Positions 1-12,644 are shown, counted from the first letter of the stretch. The stretch: DNA of 64,000 nt from Sinohyriopsis cumingii (GCA_028554795.2 CM068828.1:9929314-9993313); one strand, 5' to 3'. Notes: generated from the letters alone by a model not told the origin. A program made the numbers and translations.

Positions 1-904
1 AACTGTCAGTTGGGAAAAAATATCTCTAAAAAAGACTATGTACATTACTCTTGCCTGTTAAATTGAAGTCAGAACCGGAAGTCTTCAACGTAGCAGTTCT
101 GACTAGGCTGTCGAGAGTGGACTGTATAAATTTTCTGACCTGACAGTAGTTTTGCTCTGTCCGTAAGAGTTTAATGGCTTATAACACCTAGCTGCAACAT
201 TCGGGTTCGTGGAGCTCGGTGAGCCGTTCATACTTCTAAAGAACTCCGAAGTCTTCTCCAATTTGCATTTCGCTTCCAAGAATAATTTGCCGCGTCCAAA
301 AATTGCTTACAACAACACATTTCTAACATTCATATTCTTTTCAATGGTATACAGTTTTCAATTACACAATACAAAAGTTCCAACAATCATCATCTTTATT
401 AAAATTATACCATTTTAAATGACAATACTACGAACTGCACTTTATAAGAATTCCTCATAATGGTAGAAAATGGTGCCCAAATACGCGTAGTTTGTTTCCC
501 TGGAAAAGATGTTAATCTGAATATTTTTAATTGGTAGTCCTTGGGAACCATTGAGAACATGATAATTCAACAGATGCATGATATTTTCTTGATATCGATT
601 TTATTCCGTCTCTTTCAAAGGGTATCGGGTTTGATCCCCAACAAAGGCCAGCCTAGGTCGACTGTCTCGGTCTGTCGTCAGGAATGCACTATGCTCCTAT
701 TTCCTTGACATGATATAATCAATAATATTATTAAAAAGCCGTTAAAATTTTAATAAAATTGCATCCATCGGTAGCTTAACTGGAACATTTTCGACACTGT
801 CATCTTGTCATAACGAGGCACTTTACCCGTGCATAAATAACACTATATTTTCTTCATTGGAGAAACTATCACGTGTCACTTTTAAATACTTTAAGGGAGG
901 ATAT
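1..904. other. Intergenic, no gene seen
   Basis: AT-rich sequence with no convincing exon, splice-bounded frame or repeat, apart from the possible tRNA-like fragment listed at 600-690. The open frame at 209-418 has low-complexity composition and no recognisable domain. Confidence 0.5.
600..690 (+). repeat. Possible tRNA-derived SINE remnant
   Basis: Positions 627-638 read GGGTTTGATCCC, close to a Pol III B box (GGTTCGANNCC). It is followed by a short GC-richer stretch unlike the flanking AT-rich DNA. No clear A box is seen upstream, so this is either a decayed SINE head or chance. Confidence 0.25.
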
Positions 905-910
905 ATACAG

Positions 911-1003
911 CATTTAAACAGAAATGTCAATCACGTGACACTTTAAACAGCAATGCCAATCACGTGACACTTTAAACAGCCATGCCAATCATGTGACACT
1001 TTA
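911..1003. repeat. 29-bp tandem repeat, about 3 copies
   Basis: The unit is about CACGTGACACTTTAAACAGC plus AATGCCAAT, repeated with few changes. Each copy carries CACGTG or CATGTG, so the array is also a cluster of E-box-like hexamers; whether that matters is unknown. Confidence 0.75.
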
Positions 1004-1235
1004 ATTCGACTACTTTTTCAAAGTGAAGAAATATGCAATCGGGCAGTAAGGCAATTTTTTTTACCTAGAGCAGTAACAAAACACATGTATTATATAATTC
1101 TTAATAAGACATTGAAATATACCAGTGGGAGAATAATTATATCGCCAAAGTGGCGATACCACCTGTTTGGCCACAGGATCGATATCACGTTTGGAACAAC
1201 TTTATTTTTCCATTCTGGAAATATGTTTTTTCTGC

Positions 1236-1239
<4 letters not shown>

Positions 1240-1279
<40 letters not shown>
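1240..1279. repeat. (CT)n microsatellite
   Basis: About 20 uninterrupted CT dinucleotides. It creates the Leu-Ser run in the open frame covering it, which is not a gene. Confidence 0.95.
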
Positions 1280-1281
<2 letters not shown>

Positions 1282-1396
1282 AATGATTACACTCTAGTAT
1301 TCATGTAATTTATGTAATCAATGAATGCACTCAGTCAGGAATGCATACAAACGAACACCAGAAACATTAAAAAGCAGGCCTCAAATATTAACTATT

Positions 1397-1480
1397 CAAT
1401 AATTAGTTTTCGATAATTAGTTTTCGATAATTAGTTTTCAAAAATTAGTTTTCGATAATTAGTTTTCAATAATTAGTTTT
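1397..1480. repeat. 14-bp tandem repeat (ATAATTAGTTTTCG), about 6 copies
   Basis: Successive copies of GATAATTAGTTTTC with one or two substitutions each. Simple AT-rich minisatellite. Confidence 0.85.
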
Positions 1481-2160
1481 TCCACCTGAATCATGCAAAT
1501 TGTCAGTGACTGAACATAAATCACACGTCGCTATTCAACATTACAGAATCGCTTACAATTTACACTCAACGACATTTTAAGAGAAAGAAAACAATAAATA
1601 ACATGCAGCTTGAAATTAAGTGACAATCGAAATTAGAAGAATCTCTCGCCGAAAGAGATTGTTAGCCTGCTATCACACAAAAATATACATTATGAATGCA
1701 GGAATTAAAATGATACTAGTCAAAATGCTTACATCCAAACTCACAATCATTAAAAAATATTGTTTAATGAAGTTATTCTCTGAAGCCTGTTAGAGCGTTA
1801 TTTAATGTTGCAACAGTGCCCCCACCCCATCAATGTTTGTTCGCAATGTTCACTGTATCATTGCGTGCAAGACATTTGCTAACAGCAAAAACAACAACAA
1901 AAAAACTGTTCATTTGCGCATGAAAAACATTGATAATGTCACGAAATGCACTTGACAAAAATGCGCAGATTGGAGCAGTATATATTTATATATACAAACA
2001 AAATGTGCAAAAATCGATGTCCTGAAAGTATTTGAATTTTTCGGAACTTCCTTTTATCATTTGAGTTAATTCAGTCGTCAATCGCTTTTCTTCCGAACTG
2101 AGATCTAAATCCATGCAAATTGAAAGTTTTTGCCTTAAAATATATAATGAAAGAGACAAT
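1481..2160. other. Intergenic, no gene seen
   Basis: AT-rich DNA without a recognisable gene, RNA or element. The minus-strand frame at 1986-2213 runs into the inverted repeat at 2165-2305 and shows no domain. Confidence 0.45.
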
Positions 2161-2164
2161 TTAC

Positions 2165-2305
2165 GTATTTTGAGTAGATATAAGGAAATATGTCCCTCGT
2201 GAAGTGGAAACATTTTGTATTTTCACGAGTGGCGTCTGGACTCGTCACAATACAATGTTTCCACTTCATTCGTGAAGTATTTCCCTATATTTTGCAGTAT
2301 TTAGA
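2165..2305. repeat. Imperfect inverted repeat (hairpin), arms about 60 bp
   Basis: The left arm (about 2168-2229) and right arm (about 2241-2302) are reverse complements with scattered mismatches. Both contain GAAGTGGAAACATT in the same sense when folded and end in CACGAG/CTCGT around an 11-base loop. This looks like a small palindromic transposon or its relic; no clear target-site duplication was found. A related short stretch (GTTTTCCACTTCA) occurs near 9408. Confidence 0.65.
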
Positions 2306-2401
2306 AATAACTTGCATGAAATAAATACAGCACACAATTTTTGGCAAGGTAGTATACATATGTTGTTCATTAAAAGAAAATGAATGGTGAGGTACCATTT
2401 G

Positions 2402-2436
2402 TCTTTCTGTCTCTATCTCTCTCTCTCTATCTGTAT
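2402..2436. repeat. TCTC/TATC-rich microsatellite
   Basis: Interrupted CT-rich simple sequence, imperfect copies of CTCTAT and CTCT. Confidence 0.6.
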
Positions 2437-3109
2437 GTGGTGGTAGGGAGGGGAAGTGAGTTGCGTACTTAATATGTTCAGGTAGTCATAGGTTTCCCTG
2501 ACATTTTCCATCCCATGTTACATATGTAAATTATGTTGAAGTGGAAAGTCATACAACATCCTTATTAAAGAGTTGGAATTCGCCAAAAACGTACGGTAAT
2601 GACATAAGGTAGTCACTTACTACCTGGCCTAGTAGCAAAATTACCTCTAGCCCCATCTACATTAATTCGATAGGAAGATGATTCATTTTCTTATAAATAA
2701 TAATTGAAACATATTTCATCTCTGTACTAAACCGCCATTCGAGCCAAGAAAAACGAATTTACAAAATGGACCTCGTAAATGGCCATTTCTCACATTGTCT
2801 CACGTGATCCATTCTTGCGGCCTGTATTTATTTTGACCTTTGAGATCAAACGATCATGTGACACAAACATCATATATAGGAAAAGGCCTATGATCATTCC
2901 CTTTTTGGACAGCCCGAACCCAACCAGTGCTTGCACGGTGTGTTTCTCAAACGGTACAAACATACACTTAAAAAGAGCTGCCTAGCGATAAACCCCAACC
3001 TTACATAAGAAGGTCTGTGCGAGCCTGACGACCCGTTCAATATATCCCCGTCAACGACGACAAGCCCGAGGAGATCTGTTTGACTGACTGCTATGTTTTG
3101 ATGAGAAAG

Positions 3110-4697
3110 TAACGCCATCCTGGTATTGTTATCGACATTCACAGTAACGTGGTCTGCATGTATAAACCATACCAGTGCAGCAACATACATTAAGAAGTCC
3201 TTTTGCACATTAGGGCTGTAAACAAGGATGTCTACACTTTTGATCAGCTATACGTTAAACAAGTATGTCAGGGCACAGCCTTCAACATCAAAGACCAGCG
3301 AGCAGTTCAGTAGTAGGTGGCCACATCCCAGCAACGACGAAAAGACAGTTTTGACGATGGACTCCGCCGACAACATTGTGAATGTCTTCCACTACTAGGA
3401 AGACAGCACAAGAGTTGTCTTTATTACAGGCGAGTATGCCAAGGGTCCTAACTGCACAAAACCGAGCTCGACTATTTGGTATTCTGCAACGGCATCTTGG
3501 TTTCTCCGCTCCGTTAGCAATACGCTCGCCACCGTTCGGAGTGCTCAACATGACACAACTGGGGGCGACCAACCAGACGATCTAAAGTGATATGCTAAAA
3601 ACCGTTATTAGCAGGTCGTGCAGTGGGTCGAAACGTTCTCCAAAGAAGTTACCTCAGGGCTGTGCTCTCACACCTCAGCAAAGACATGCTTGCCCTAGTT
3701 GGAAGTTAACACCGAAGCCCGAGCTGTGGACTGCTTTGCACTCAAGACTTGCCAAGGGCATCAATGTTATTGGTGTCAACGTGGCCAGTATATGCTCCGA
3801 TGGCAAGCTGCAAGCTTTGTGTTTATTATCCAAGTTTGATTTTTGCAAAAGAGGGCTCCCGTTTTCTAAATGCCGGCTCAGAAGGACCTGAGTGTGGATG
3901 TACACTCGCTCATGTCTGCTCTCGAGAATCAGCAGCAGATCGCAGTGGATGATAAATACGAGGAGAACAGTGCTGAATAATTGAATCCGACGCACAGCGA
4001 AAGTAGACCGTGGAGAAACTAGATGGCTTCTTAGTATAGATTCTGGGTAAAACTTTTGAAAGAAATGAAATAGAAGCTCTCATGACTTAACTTTTCACAG
4101 GTGTTGACACGTCGCCACCAAGGATCGGCCCATCTCTAGTTGTCAGAGCCATTCCAGAAAATGGCAACAGCAGCTTTGCGTTTTGCTGGGCCCAGTCTGG
4201 AGCCAAAGGTCTAGTCACGGTTGCCTCTTGGAATGCTCTTTCTGATGAACTAGTTAAGTAAGGTTTTAACAAGGTACGGCTGCACATACCGCTAGATCTA
4301 CGTCCCACAGGTGCAGAAAACGACATTACTTTTTCACCTTAAGTTCTCGACGGCCACGACACCATTTGTTTTGACGAGATCTACTTGTACACCACATACC
4401 AACTCGAGTGGCTTGCTGACTTTGTCCAAAAGAAATAGGACGCGCTTGTCATCCCTGCCTGCTGAAATCCAGCCCTGGACAAGCTCGTTGAGCATGTACT
4501 TGACGTTATCTCGACCAGTACTATACTTAGGTCCTACCCCAAGCCGAATCCATCTGCCCTATTAACGGATATTCAGTGGGAACGGGTTAAATTTGGGTGT
4601 GGCTATTTATTGAAGCACCCGGTAGGCTACAGTATATCTAAAGCTGTGAGTGTTTACATGACTCACTGCTATCTCTGCAGTTTTATGGGTCAATATT
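3110..4697 (+). pseudogene. Unrecognised decayed coding region (several hundred codons)
   Basis: A GC-richer island reads as protein on the + strand but is broken by stops and frameshifts. The clearest part is one frame from 4100 to 4697: almost 200 codons with only four internal stops (TAA at 4259, another TAA near 4342, TAG near 4436, TGA near 4463), all of the kind made by C-to-T change, before a double TAA. Recognisable stretches include NSSFAFCWAQSGAKGL, TICFDEIYLYTTYQLEW and WERVKFGCGYLLKHP. Upstream, 3130-3300, 3592-3890 and 3885-3975 carry further protein-like runs in shifting frames (for example KDLSVDVHSLMSALENQQQ). I do not recognise the family. A decayed host gene, a gene of a large DNA transposon, or an old integrated viral gene are all possible. 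There is no sign that it is active. Confidence 0.5.
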
Positions 4698-4752
4698 AAT
4701 AAAAAGGACTGTGGTAAGATCATTTTCTGACAATGTATATCGTATTAATTAG

Positions 4753-5091
4753 TCATCCATTTGGGCAGGTTGCTACAGAACAGGTAATACACAATTGTCC
4801 TGGATGGTACATCAATTCGGAGGCGCTTGGAACAACAGATTTCTTGAGAGACCGGCCCAACCAGCAATCTGGAAACCATTCTCCATTTCCGATGAGTATT
4901 AAGGCATGGATACGCTCGAAAACGTAATGCAAGTTTCCATTCCTGAAATAAATGTGGAGTATAACTCGTCGACCTGTCGGGTCCGCATCACGTGCACCGA
5001 CCAAACAACGAGATCTGTCTCAACAGCTCACCTTTGGATTCAAAGTACTAAGAGAATTCGTAATGGGAAAACAGGAATGGTTAGTATTTGA
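4753..5091 (+). pseudogene. Probable continuation of the decayed coding region
   Basis: Two overlapping protein-like frames suggest one coding stretch with a frameshift near 4905. The first runs to about 4900 and includes VIHNCPGWYINSEALGTTDF. The second starts at the ATG at 4906 and includes SIPEINVEYNSSTCRVRITC. Base composition matches the island at 3.1-4.7 kb, from which it is separated by about 55 bp of AT-rich sequence. No family recognised. Confidence 0.4.
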
Positions 5092-5439
5092 TTATAAAAT
5101 AGGTTATCCATAGTTGTAAATGTAAAGTTTTAATGACGCAAGGCAATTCTTTTATATTCCATTCTCTTTAACTACTTACTACCAAATATGCTTGCTTTTG
5201 TAAATTATGCAACATTTAATTGCAGTTTAATAAAGCAAAACAATTGATAGGTGGATTAAATTACCTTAGGTTTGCTCACAAGAATAGCTAACTGCATAAA
5301 GTCATTATTAAGAATGAAGCCATTTTTATACAAGAATGAGAACCGGGTAAAATGCCACGTGTTTATTGATATAAAAATACAATAAAAGAAGTCATAATTC
5401 TAGGAAATGAACAATAATTCCCTTCACACATGCATACTA
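5092..5439. other. Intergenic, no gene seen
   Basis: AT-rich sequence between the decayed coding region and a minisatellite; nothing recognised. Confidence 0.5.
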
Positions 5440-5645
5440 TCCCTCTTACCTACAGAAATAAACAATTTTAAGTCGCCTCAGACATGGATACTGTCTCACA
5501 TACCTATAGAAATAAATAGCAGTAGTAAGTCCCCTCGGACATGGATAATATCTCACATACCTATAGAAATAAATAGTAGTAAGTCCCCTCGGACATGGAT
5601 AATATCTCACATACCTATAGAAATAAAAAGTATTAAGTCCCCTGG
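5440..5645. repeat. 54-57 bp tandem repeat, about 4 copies
   Basis: The unit begins GGACATGGATAATATCTCAC and contains CCTATAGAAATAAATAG. Two central copies are nearly identical (54 bp), one has an extra 3 bp and the first is diverged. Because 54 and 57 are multiples of three, both strands show repetitive open frames. Confidence 0.85.
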
Positions 5646-6426
5646 CACCCATCAACTAGTTGGATTATTTCGAGATAAAAATGACTAATATAAGAAGACA
5701 TAAATATATATAATCATTTATCATATAGAAAAGTATACGAACTAAAGAAGTTTGCTAACTAAACATTGAAGATAACAACATTTATGTGAATTTTCGTAAT
5801 TTCTCATGATAAGAAATACAAAAATGTACCAAGATAAACCAAAGATTAATTACTATAGCTAAGATATATGCTGGTGTAGTATTAGGAAAGTCAGTATTTC
5901 ACATACAAAAGGAATATAGTATCACTACCCTTTAAGATACTATAACATGTATGGTAGAAACTTACTAATGAATGCAAAGAGAACGACTCATACAAGAAAT
6001 GGAAAAATAATACAGAGAAGACAGACGAGAAGCTATCGGAATGGTATAAATATATTCAAGGCAAATGTTATAGCGAAATCTAGATTGAGGGGAACTGAAA
6101 ACAACCGTGACGGCATGTTGTTGATAATAGCCAATGTAGCAATAAAGAGCATCCTGGGTTTCATAACTGACTCGAAAAAACAATAACATATTCCATGTTA
6201 GATAGACAGAAGGCAGTGAACCGAATTCGGATGTAAAAAAGAGACTTAGTACTAATGATGAACGACCAAAAATTGGTCTTGTGTACAACTTTAAGTGTTT
6301 TAAATACAATCTATGTCTTAGATAATTCATTATGTCTCAGACAGTTCCTTAGATGCCTTAGATAATCCTTTAGACAGTGATCGGGAAATTATAACTCTAA
6401 ACTAAGTCGGTAGTACGTATTCAGAA
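5646..6426. other. Intergenic, no gene seen
   Basis: AT-rich sequence between two minisatellites. Frames at 5947-6186 (+) and 5965-6330 (-) overlap each other on opposite strands and show no domain. Confidence 0.45.
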
Positions 6427-6878
6427 ACATGTGATTGTAGAAATCTACTGGTATCACAGAGACATGTGATTGTAGAAATCTACTGGCATCACAGAGACAT
6501 GTGATTGTATAAATTTACTGGTATCACAGAGACATGTGATTGTAGAAATCTACTGGCATCACAGAGACATGTGATTGTAGAAATCTATTGGCATCACAGA
6601 GACATGTGATTATAGAAATCTACTGGCATCACAGAGACATGTGATTGTAGAAATCTACTGGCATCACAGAGACATGTGATTGTAAAAAATCTACTGGCAT
6701 CACAGAGACATGTGATTGTAGAAATCTACTGGTATCACAGAGACATGTGATTGTAGAAATCTACTGGTATCACAGAGACATGTGATTGTAGAAATCTACT
6801 GGCATCACAGAGATATGTGATTGTAGAAATCTACTGGTATCACAGAGACATGTGATTGTAGATATCTACTGCTATCAT
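6427..6878. repeat. 35-bp tandem repeat, about 13 copies
   Basis: The unit reads ACATGTGATTGTAGAAATCT followed by ACTGGCATCACAGAG. Copies abut directly with no spacer and differ by single substitutions (C/T in GGCATC/GGTATC) and one 1-2 bp insertion. Confidence 0.95.
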
Positions 6879-6981
6879 GCTTTATTCCATCACAATACAT
6901 GTTATACTTGACTATGCTACATGTACTCGCAGAATATATCATTATATCCACTCCATTAAACTGCATGCTGATTAATTTATA

Positions 6982-7316
6982 ATTCTTAAAACAGGACACT
7001 GTACCATTCTTACTGTTGTTATGCTTCTTAAAACAGGACACTGTACTGTTCTTACTGTTGTTATGCTTCTTAAAACAGGACACTGTACCATTCTTACTGT
7101 TGTTATGCTTCTTAAAACAGGACACTGTACCATTCTTACTGTTGTTATGCTTCTTAAAACAGGACACTGTACCATTCTTACTGTTGTTAAGCTTCTTAAA
7201 ACAGGACACTGTACCATTCTTACTGTTGTTACGCTTCTTAAAACAGGACACTGTACCATTCTTACTGTTGTTACGCTTCTTAAAACAGGACACTGTACCA
7301 TTCTTACTGTTGTTAT
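6982..7316. repeat. 42-bp tandem repeat, about 8 copies
   Basis: The unit reads CTTCTTAAAACAGGACACTG followed by TACCATTCTTACTGTTGTTATG. At exactly 14 codons the array stays open in frames on both strands (for example minus-strand repeats of SCFKKHNNSKNGTV), which explains the frames of 103-162 residues here. It lies only about 100 bp from the 35-bp array. Confidence 0.95.
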
Positions 7317-7790
7317 GGATAGGTTAGCAGGACTACTTTCATTAGATGGCGTCGTTTGGCTTTCATTTATATTGATAGTTAAAATTTAAAAAATAAACCA
7401 CGGACGTACACTTGATGACTGTCATATCATAGGCGTTTGTATTATGCGAGGAATAGTCCTGTATCATACAAAAATATTATGTGGCACCAAGAATTTGTTT
7501 TATTTTTATACAGGTTTTAAAGGCGCTTTAACGCATCATAGGCAATATGATGCCAAGGAAGTGAGAGCTACGCACCTTTCTCAAGGATACAATCATCTGT
7601 TCAACCCGAATTCGGAAACAAGATAGTAAAGCGTTCATATAGGGCACATAAAAACAGGAAGTACTGGGAAAAAGGAAAATAAAGATATAATAGTATAGAC
7701 AAATAGAACAAGACCAAAAACAACAAGAACATTAAAGCGAAGAAAACCAAAATGAACCACAACACTAACATGAACAAATATAAACTTAAA

Positions 7791-7819
7791 AACAACAACA
7801 ACAACAACAACAACAACAA
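7791..7819. repeat. (AAC)n microsatellite
   Basis: About ten AAC/CAA trinucleotides. It could be the tail of a decayed SINE like the AAC-tailed family at 27930, but no SINE body is visible next to it. Confidence 0.9.
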
Positions 7820-7882
7820 TATAAAACAAAACAATAAATTGAAGATTCAGAACAAACATGTACAAATCACGAGGACACAAAC

Positions 7883-7883
<1 letters not shown>

Positions 7884-7914
<31 letters not shown>
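7884..7914. repeat. (AAT)n microsatellite
   Basis: About ten uninterrupted AAT trinucleotides. Confidence 0.95.
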
Positions 7915-9120
7915 GATGGATATAGAAAAGAAAAAGCAAATAAATATCAGCATATGTTTAACCAAGGAAATAAATAAGGTAGTTGTTTGGATAAATTTTA
8001 TATCTCTCAAATAGGCATGAAAGCTACAAAAGTACGTAATATATAAAAGACAGATATATCGGATGCAACAGGCATAGTTTTAAAAAATGAGAATAAAAAT
8101 AAATGAAAGCAACTTTTATGGAAAATTAATTACTCCGTATTAGAAGAAGTAGTATGTGATACCACATAAATATGTGAACAATTAAAATTATAATATAATA
8201 GAGATGGTGTGGAAGGGTGAAATAAAAATTAAAATATATAACGAAAACATATTGTTCTAATAAAAAGAGGCGAAAGGAAGGTGCTGTATTTTAATTGTAA
8301 ATAGTGATGATACGGCCAATAAGGAACCTGCTTCAGCTTAACAGGACTACAAACTTAAAAGAACAAACATAAGAGCATGTAATTACAGCAACTATACATT
8401 ACAGCAAGAAGCGAACATAACTGTGACGAAATAAGGAAATGGAGAGAAAAGAGTCTAAGTTCAAAATGAAAATAAGACAATAAATATGGTTCGTAGAGGA
8501 ATAATAAGAGAAATGCTCTTTTTAAATAAAGAGTTAAGATATACCACAGGAAAAAATAGATAAATGATGTTGTTATATTTATCTATATTACGTATGTTAA
8601 GTTGATAACAATGATTTTAGTAAGGGTCATTTAGTTAATGGCATTTGCAATGTTAGGTTCTAACAATGTAGTTTGTACTTTTAAAGGTGAGCTATGAAAT
8701 GCGTAAGCTGATTTCATTCATCATTTCCAGGGCCGATGTACGGAATAAGATCAAGAAGACATCACGTGATCTGAAAATGACGTGTTTTTTCTTGAATGGA
8801 TATCATGGGTTTTCCTACAAGGATCCTGACGCACTTCCTGATTGGCTTGATTGGAACTGCTGATATGTTTACCGAATTTGAGTATTTCTAAATACTGGAT
8901 CATTCTTTTGAAATATTCGTATTACATTGTATTACTACTGCTTATTATCGTCCTATATAAATAAATTTTATATAAAAAAATCATTCGTGATATCACACAG
9001 GACTTGAAGAGATACGTGGAGTAGCGTTATTTTTTAAATTTAAAATCATTTGTTGGGATTGCAGTGTTGTAACTTTTAATCAAAGATATTCGAATATTAA
9101 TAGCTGAACGGATTTATTGC

Positions 9121-9312
9121 GAAACATTCAAGGACACCTGGATCTAAATTTCTATTGGATTTACTGTAAAACATTCAAGGACATTTGTGTCTAAATTTCT
9201 TCTGGATTTACCATTAAACATTCGAGTACGTTTGGTTCTAAATTTCTATTGGATCTACTGTGAAATATTCGAGGACATTTGGATCTAAATTTCTATTTGA
9301 TTTACTGTGAAA
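9121..9312. repeat. 47-bp tandem repeat, 4 diverged copies
   Basis: The unit contains ACATTCAAGGACATTTGGAT and CTAAATTTCTATTGGATTTA. Copies start near 9124, 9171, 9218 and 9265. The period equals that of the large array at 55.3-62.6 kb, but the sequence is unrelated by eye. Confidence 0.75.
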
Positions 9313-10595
9313 CCTTGAAGAGGAAATCACCAATGTTAGTTTCGACAATCAGGAAAGGAACTGATGAAACATCAACATGCGTCAAAAAAATAATCGCCAT
9401 GAAAATGTTTTCCACTTCATAATATCACTTTTCTCAATATTTTTTGATAAATATTCTTCAAAAAACAATGTGAGTAGACCTAATGTGCATAACTTTAAAT
9501 TTTTCAGTCGAGGGTGATAATAGTTTGTAAATTTTCATCCAGCCAAATAGCTTTCATCTTCGCATTATACAAGAGTGAACTCATGTAACTGCCAAGAATA
9601 ATGGGGCCGCTTTATATCACAATTTTCCCACTGTACATAGCCTACTCATGTGTGAAATATATTATAATTGTTATAAATTGTACAAAACATTTACAGATTA
9701 ACAACTAAAGCAACAAGGTTTACTTCGTTCAAAGTAGAAAGAGAAGAGGAAGAAAACCCATATTCTGGAACGAGTTCACCCCCACCCTCTCTCTGTTTCA
9801 CATCTATTGAAAACTTTCCTTTTACTTATCATCTCAGTTTATGTATAAACAGAATAGGCGAGAGGTGAAAGAAATAAGTCAAATGCACAGAATTCATCAG
9901 AGAAGCAGCAACGTCCTTGTCAGTTTTCAATTCATGATGATCCAAGAATCAGACTTGTCTTATCAGCAGAATCGCATAAAAAAACCCATATAAACATAGA
10001 AAAAATAAGTAATATTTAATAGGCTTGGGTTTCCAGTGAATCCATGGTTAAGATCTAACTGTCTTATAAATTTTGCTCGCATTTGCAAGAAATAGTGTGC
10101 GATGACAGTAAATTTATATAAATAATAATAGTTTCCAGTACTGAATTGGTTGGGTAAATTTTTAAAGTGCATTTACATGTATTTATCATCAGCTACACCA
10201 TCTTGAAAGTTTGTAAAAGTTTAGTCGGGTAGCGCTAAATACTTGTATGCTTCTCATATTCAGGACGAAGAACTGTAGATTTCAAATTTTTCTAATTTAC
10301 TTTACGTTTTTAATATTTTTTATTCCATTACACATTAGTTTACGTGCATTTTTGTTTTTGTTGCTGGTTTCAAGTTTAGTTTGGGGAGTTTAGTCACTTT
10401 ACCTTTTCCAGTTCAACTGTATTTTAATTGGATATTTTAACTAGAATGATTTATCATATTTCTTTCATACTTTCTACTAACACGTACTGTATTTTTGTAA
10501 TGGTCTTCAATTTATTAACGTAAAAATATTGTAATCACTGTGATAGAGTATCGGTTTGATCTTAGATTCGTTATAATCCTAAGATTATTTTAATT

Positions 10596-10599
<4 letters not shown>

Positions 10600-10686
<87 letters not shown>
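10600..10686. repeat. (TA)n microsatellite
   Basis: About 43 uninterrupted TA dinucleotides, self-complementary and prone to extrude as a cruciform. Confidence 0.95.
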
Positions 10687-10689
<3 letters not shown>

Positions 10690-11425
10690 AAAATAGATAC
10701 CTGGGGAGTGTGATGCTGTAATGATAGGGACAGATGTATTTTCCCTATAGCACTCAAAACTTGCATTTATAGGACCCACGATACTAATTCAGTTCCCATA
10801 GTAAACATATGCAAACAGCATGATATTAAAAATTCAATAACTTAAAAGTTTTGAGTGCTCATGATCAAAATTATATTTATCAGTATAGATGAAACCTGGA
10901 TGTCAGCTTCTGTGTAGAGGAAAGAATATGAGCCGCGACATTTTCTGGACCCGCATGTGTTTGAAACATGTGCTTTCAATTCTGCACCAAAGAGTCAGGT
11001 GCTAATTTTAGTAATGAGTGTTTTAAACTCAAGACTGTTAAAGGACTGAAATTCTATCAATAAAACAATGCCTCTAATTTTTTTTTCACTTACAACTAGG
11101 ATAAGCTCTCAAAAGATTCTTTTTCCTACAACATAACTTATATTATTAACCAATCCTGGTCAGCCTAACCCATATAAACTCTATTTTATGTTCACCCATT
11201 TCTAGGCTGCTTCACTTATTTCCATACAATTAGTACCGTGTGTCCTATAATAACTGTCTGGCTGAGGGCAGTGATCCTAGGGAGTGAGAGAATCTTTATC
11301 TGTGTGTCAAGCATGGGGTTTCAACTAGACTGAATGACGGACTGGGAAAGTGGTTTTTAATAAGATTCACAGACTTGAGAAAGGGGAAGTGGACTTTTAG
11401 CTTTCAGTGTGAAAGAGATAATTTG

Positions 11426-11427
<2 letters not shown>

Positions 11428-11474
<47 letters not shown>
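11428..11474. repeat. (CT)n microsatellite
   Basis: About 23 CT dinucleotides, a homopurine-homopyrimidine tract. Confidence 0.95.
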
Positions 11475-11476
<2 letters not shown>

Positions 11477-11606
11477 ACGGATAGGTTGATCATAATCCCA
11501 TAGGGAAGTAGCGACACAAGGGTAAAGGAGAGTATGTAGTGTAAATTGTAAATAAACATGGAAATAGGAGAATTATTTTATGGATTTATTTCTGAACCCA
11601 TCACGT

Positions 11607-11714
<108 letters not shown>

Positions 11715-12644
11715 TCTAACATGTTGATGGGGCTTTAACAGTTTTAAAACAGTTTTGTTATAAACGTTTTAAAACATCCTTGTACGACAGCATATCAAAT
11801 ATACTAATACATTTCAGAAACAAACAAACTGTTTCAGCATCCTCGCTGTTGTTTTTAAAAATTCTTGTAATAAACGACGAGAATACAGATAGAGCATTGA
11901 TAAATGTTTGAAATAGTCGCGTAATTTACGGTATGTAGCAGAATTTAAGGGCACATAAACACAACAGTGGCTATAAGTGCAAATTAAAGCATGGACATTT
12001 TAGGAAGATACACCCTTGCAATTAAATGTAACTATGAAATACTTCAAGATAAGATATAAACGGTAAAGATTTATACAGGTTGAACACAGCTGAAACATAT
12101 TTTTACCCACAGAAAACATGTATAGGTCCTCGCCATTTTCTAATCTCTTAATTCAGCATTTAGTAATACGTCAAAGAAATTGTAATCTGTGAATGTTAGA
12201 AGCAGCGTTCAAGAGATATAACTCGAGTCTCTTTGTTACTCTCTTACAAGTTTTTCCCCCTTGTAACTATTAAAAATATATATAATAGTTCTGTCGAAAC
12301 TTACTGCATGTTATCTTTTTCTAGATTTTTCGAAAAGAAAAAAGGGTTGAAAAATAGTGCAAAGCGAATAATCGCAACATAACGTATTTATCGATATCTC
12401 CTTTCTTTACAAGAATATCATTGTAAGGGTTAATGGTGACAGTATGTAGGAAATTAACAAACTTCAGAATTTAATCAGGCTTTGCCCAGTAAAACACACC
12501 AATAACCTAGTGAGTAGCGTGGACTCCATTATTAAGATTATTAGTAAGTCAAGTCGGTTTTGAACAAGAAAAAATATCGGAACTTATTTTGGGCTTTACC
12601 CACACAGACCACATGTTGATTATGTGTCTGAAAACATACCTCTG

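Larger units (their letters stand above)
7317..9120. other. Intergenic, microsatellites only
   Basis: AT-rich DNA containing the AAC and AAT microsatellites listed separately. No exon, RNA or element was recognised in the rest. Confidence 0.5.

Noticed and set aside
2894-3995. Minus-strand frames of 94-106 residues over the decayed coding region
   Set aside because: Protein-like runs on the + strand are longer and continue through 4697; the minus frames look like shadows, although this is less certain than elsewhere.
6427-6878. Regular 35-bp repeats considered as a CRISPR array
   Set aside because: Units abut with no unique spacers, and the genome is eukaryotic. The same applies to the 28-bp array at 33.8 kb and the others.
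10585-10779. Minus-strand frame with a poly-(Ile-Tyr) run
   Set aside because: Direct translation of a TA microsatellite.
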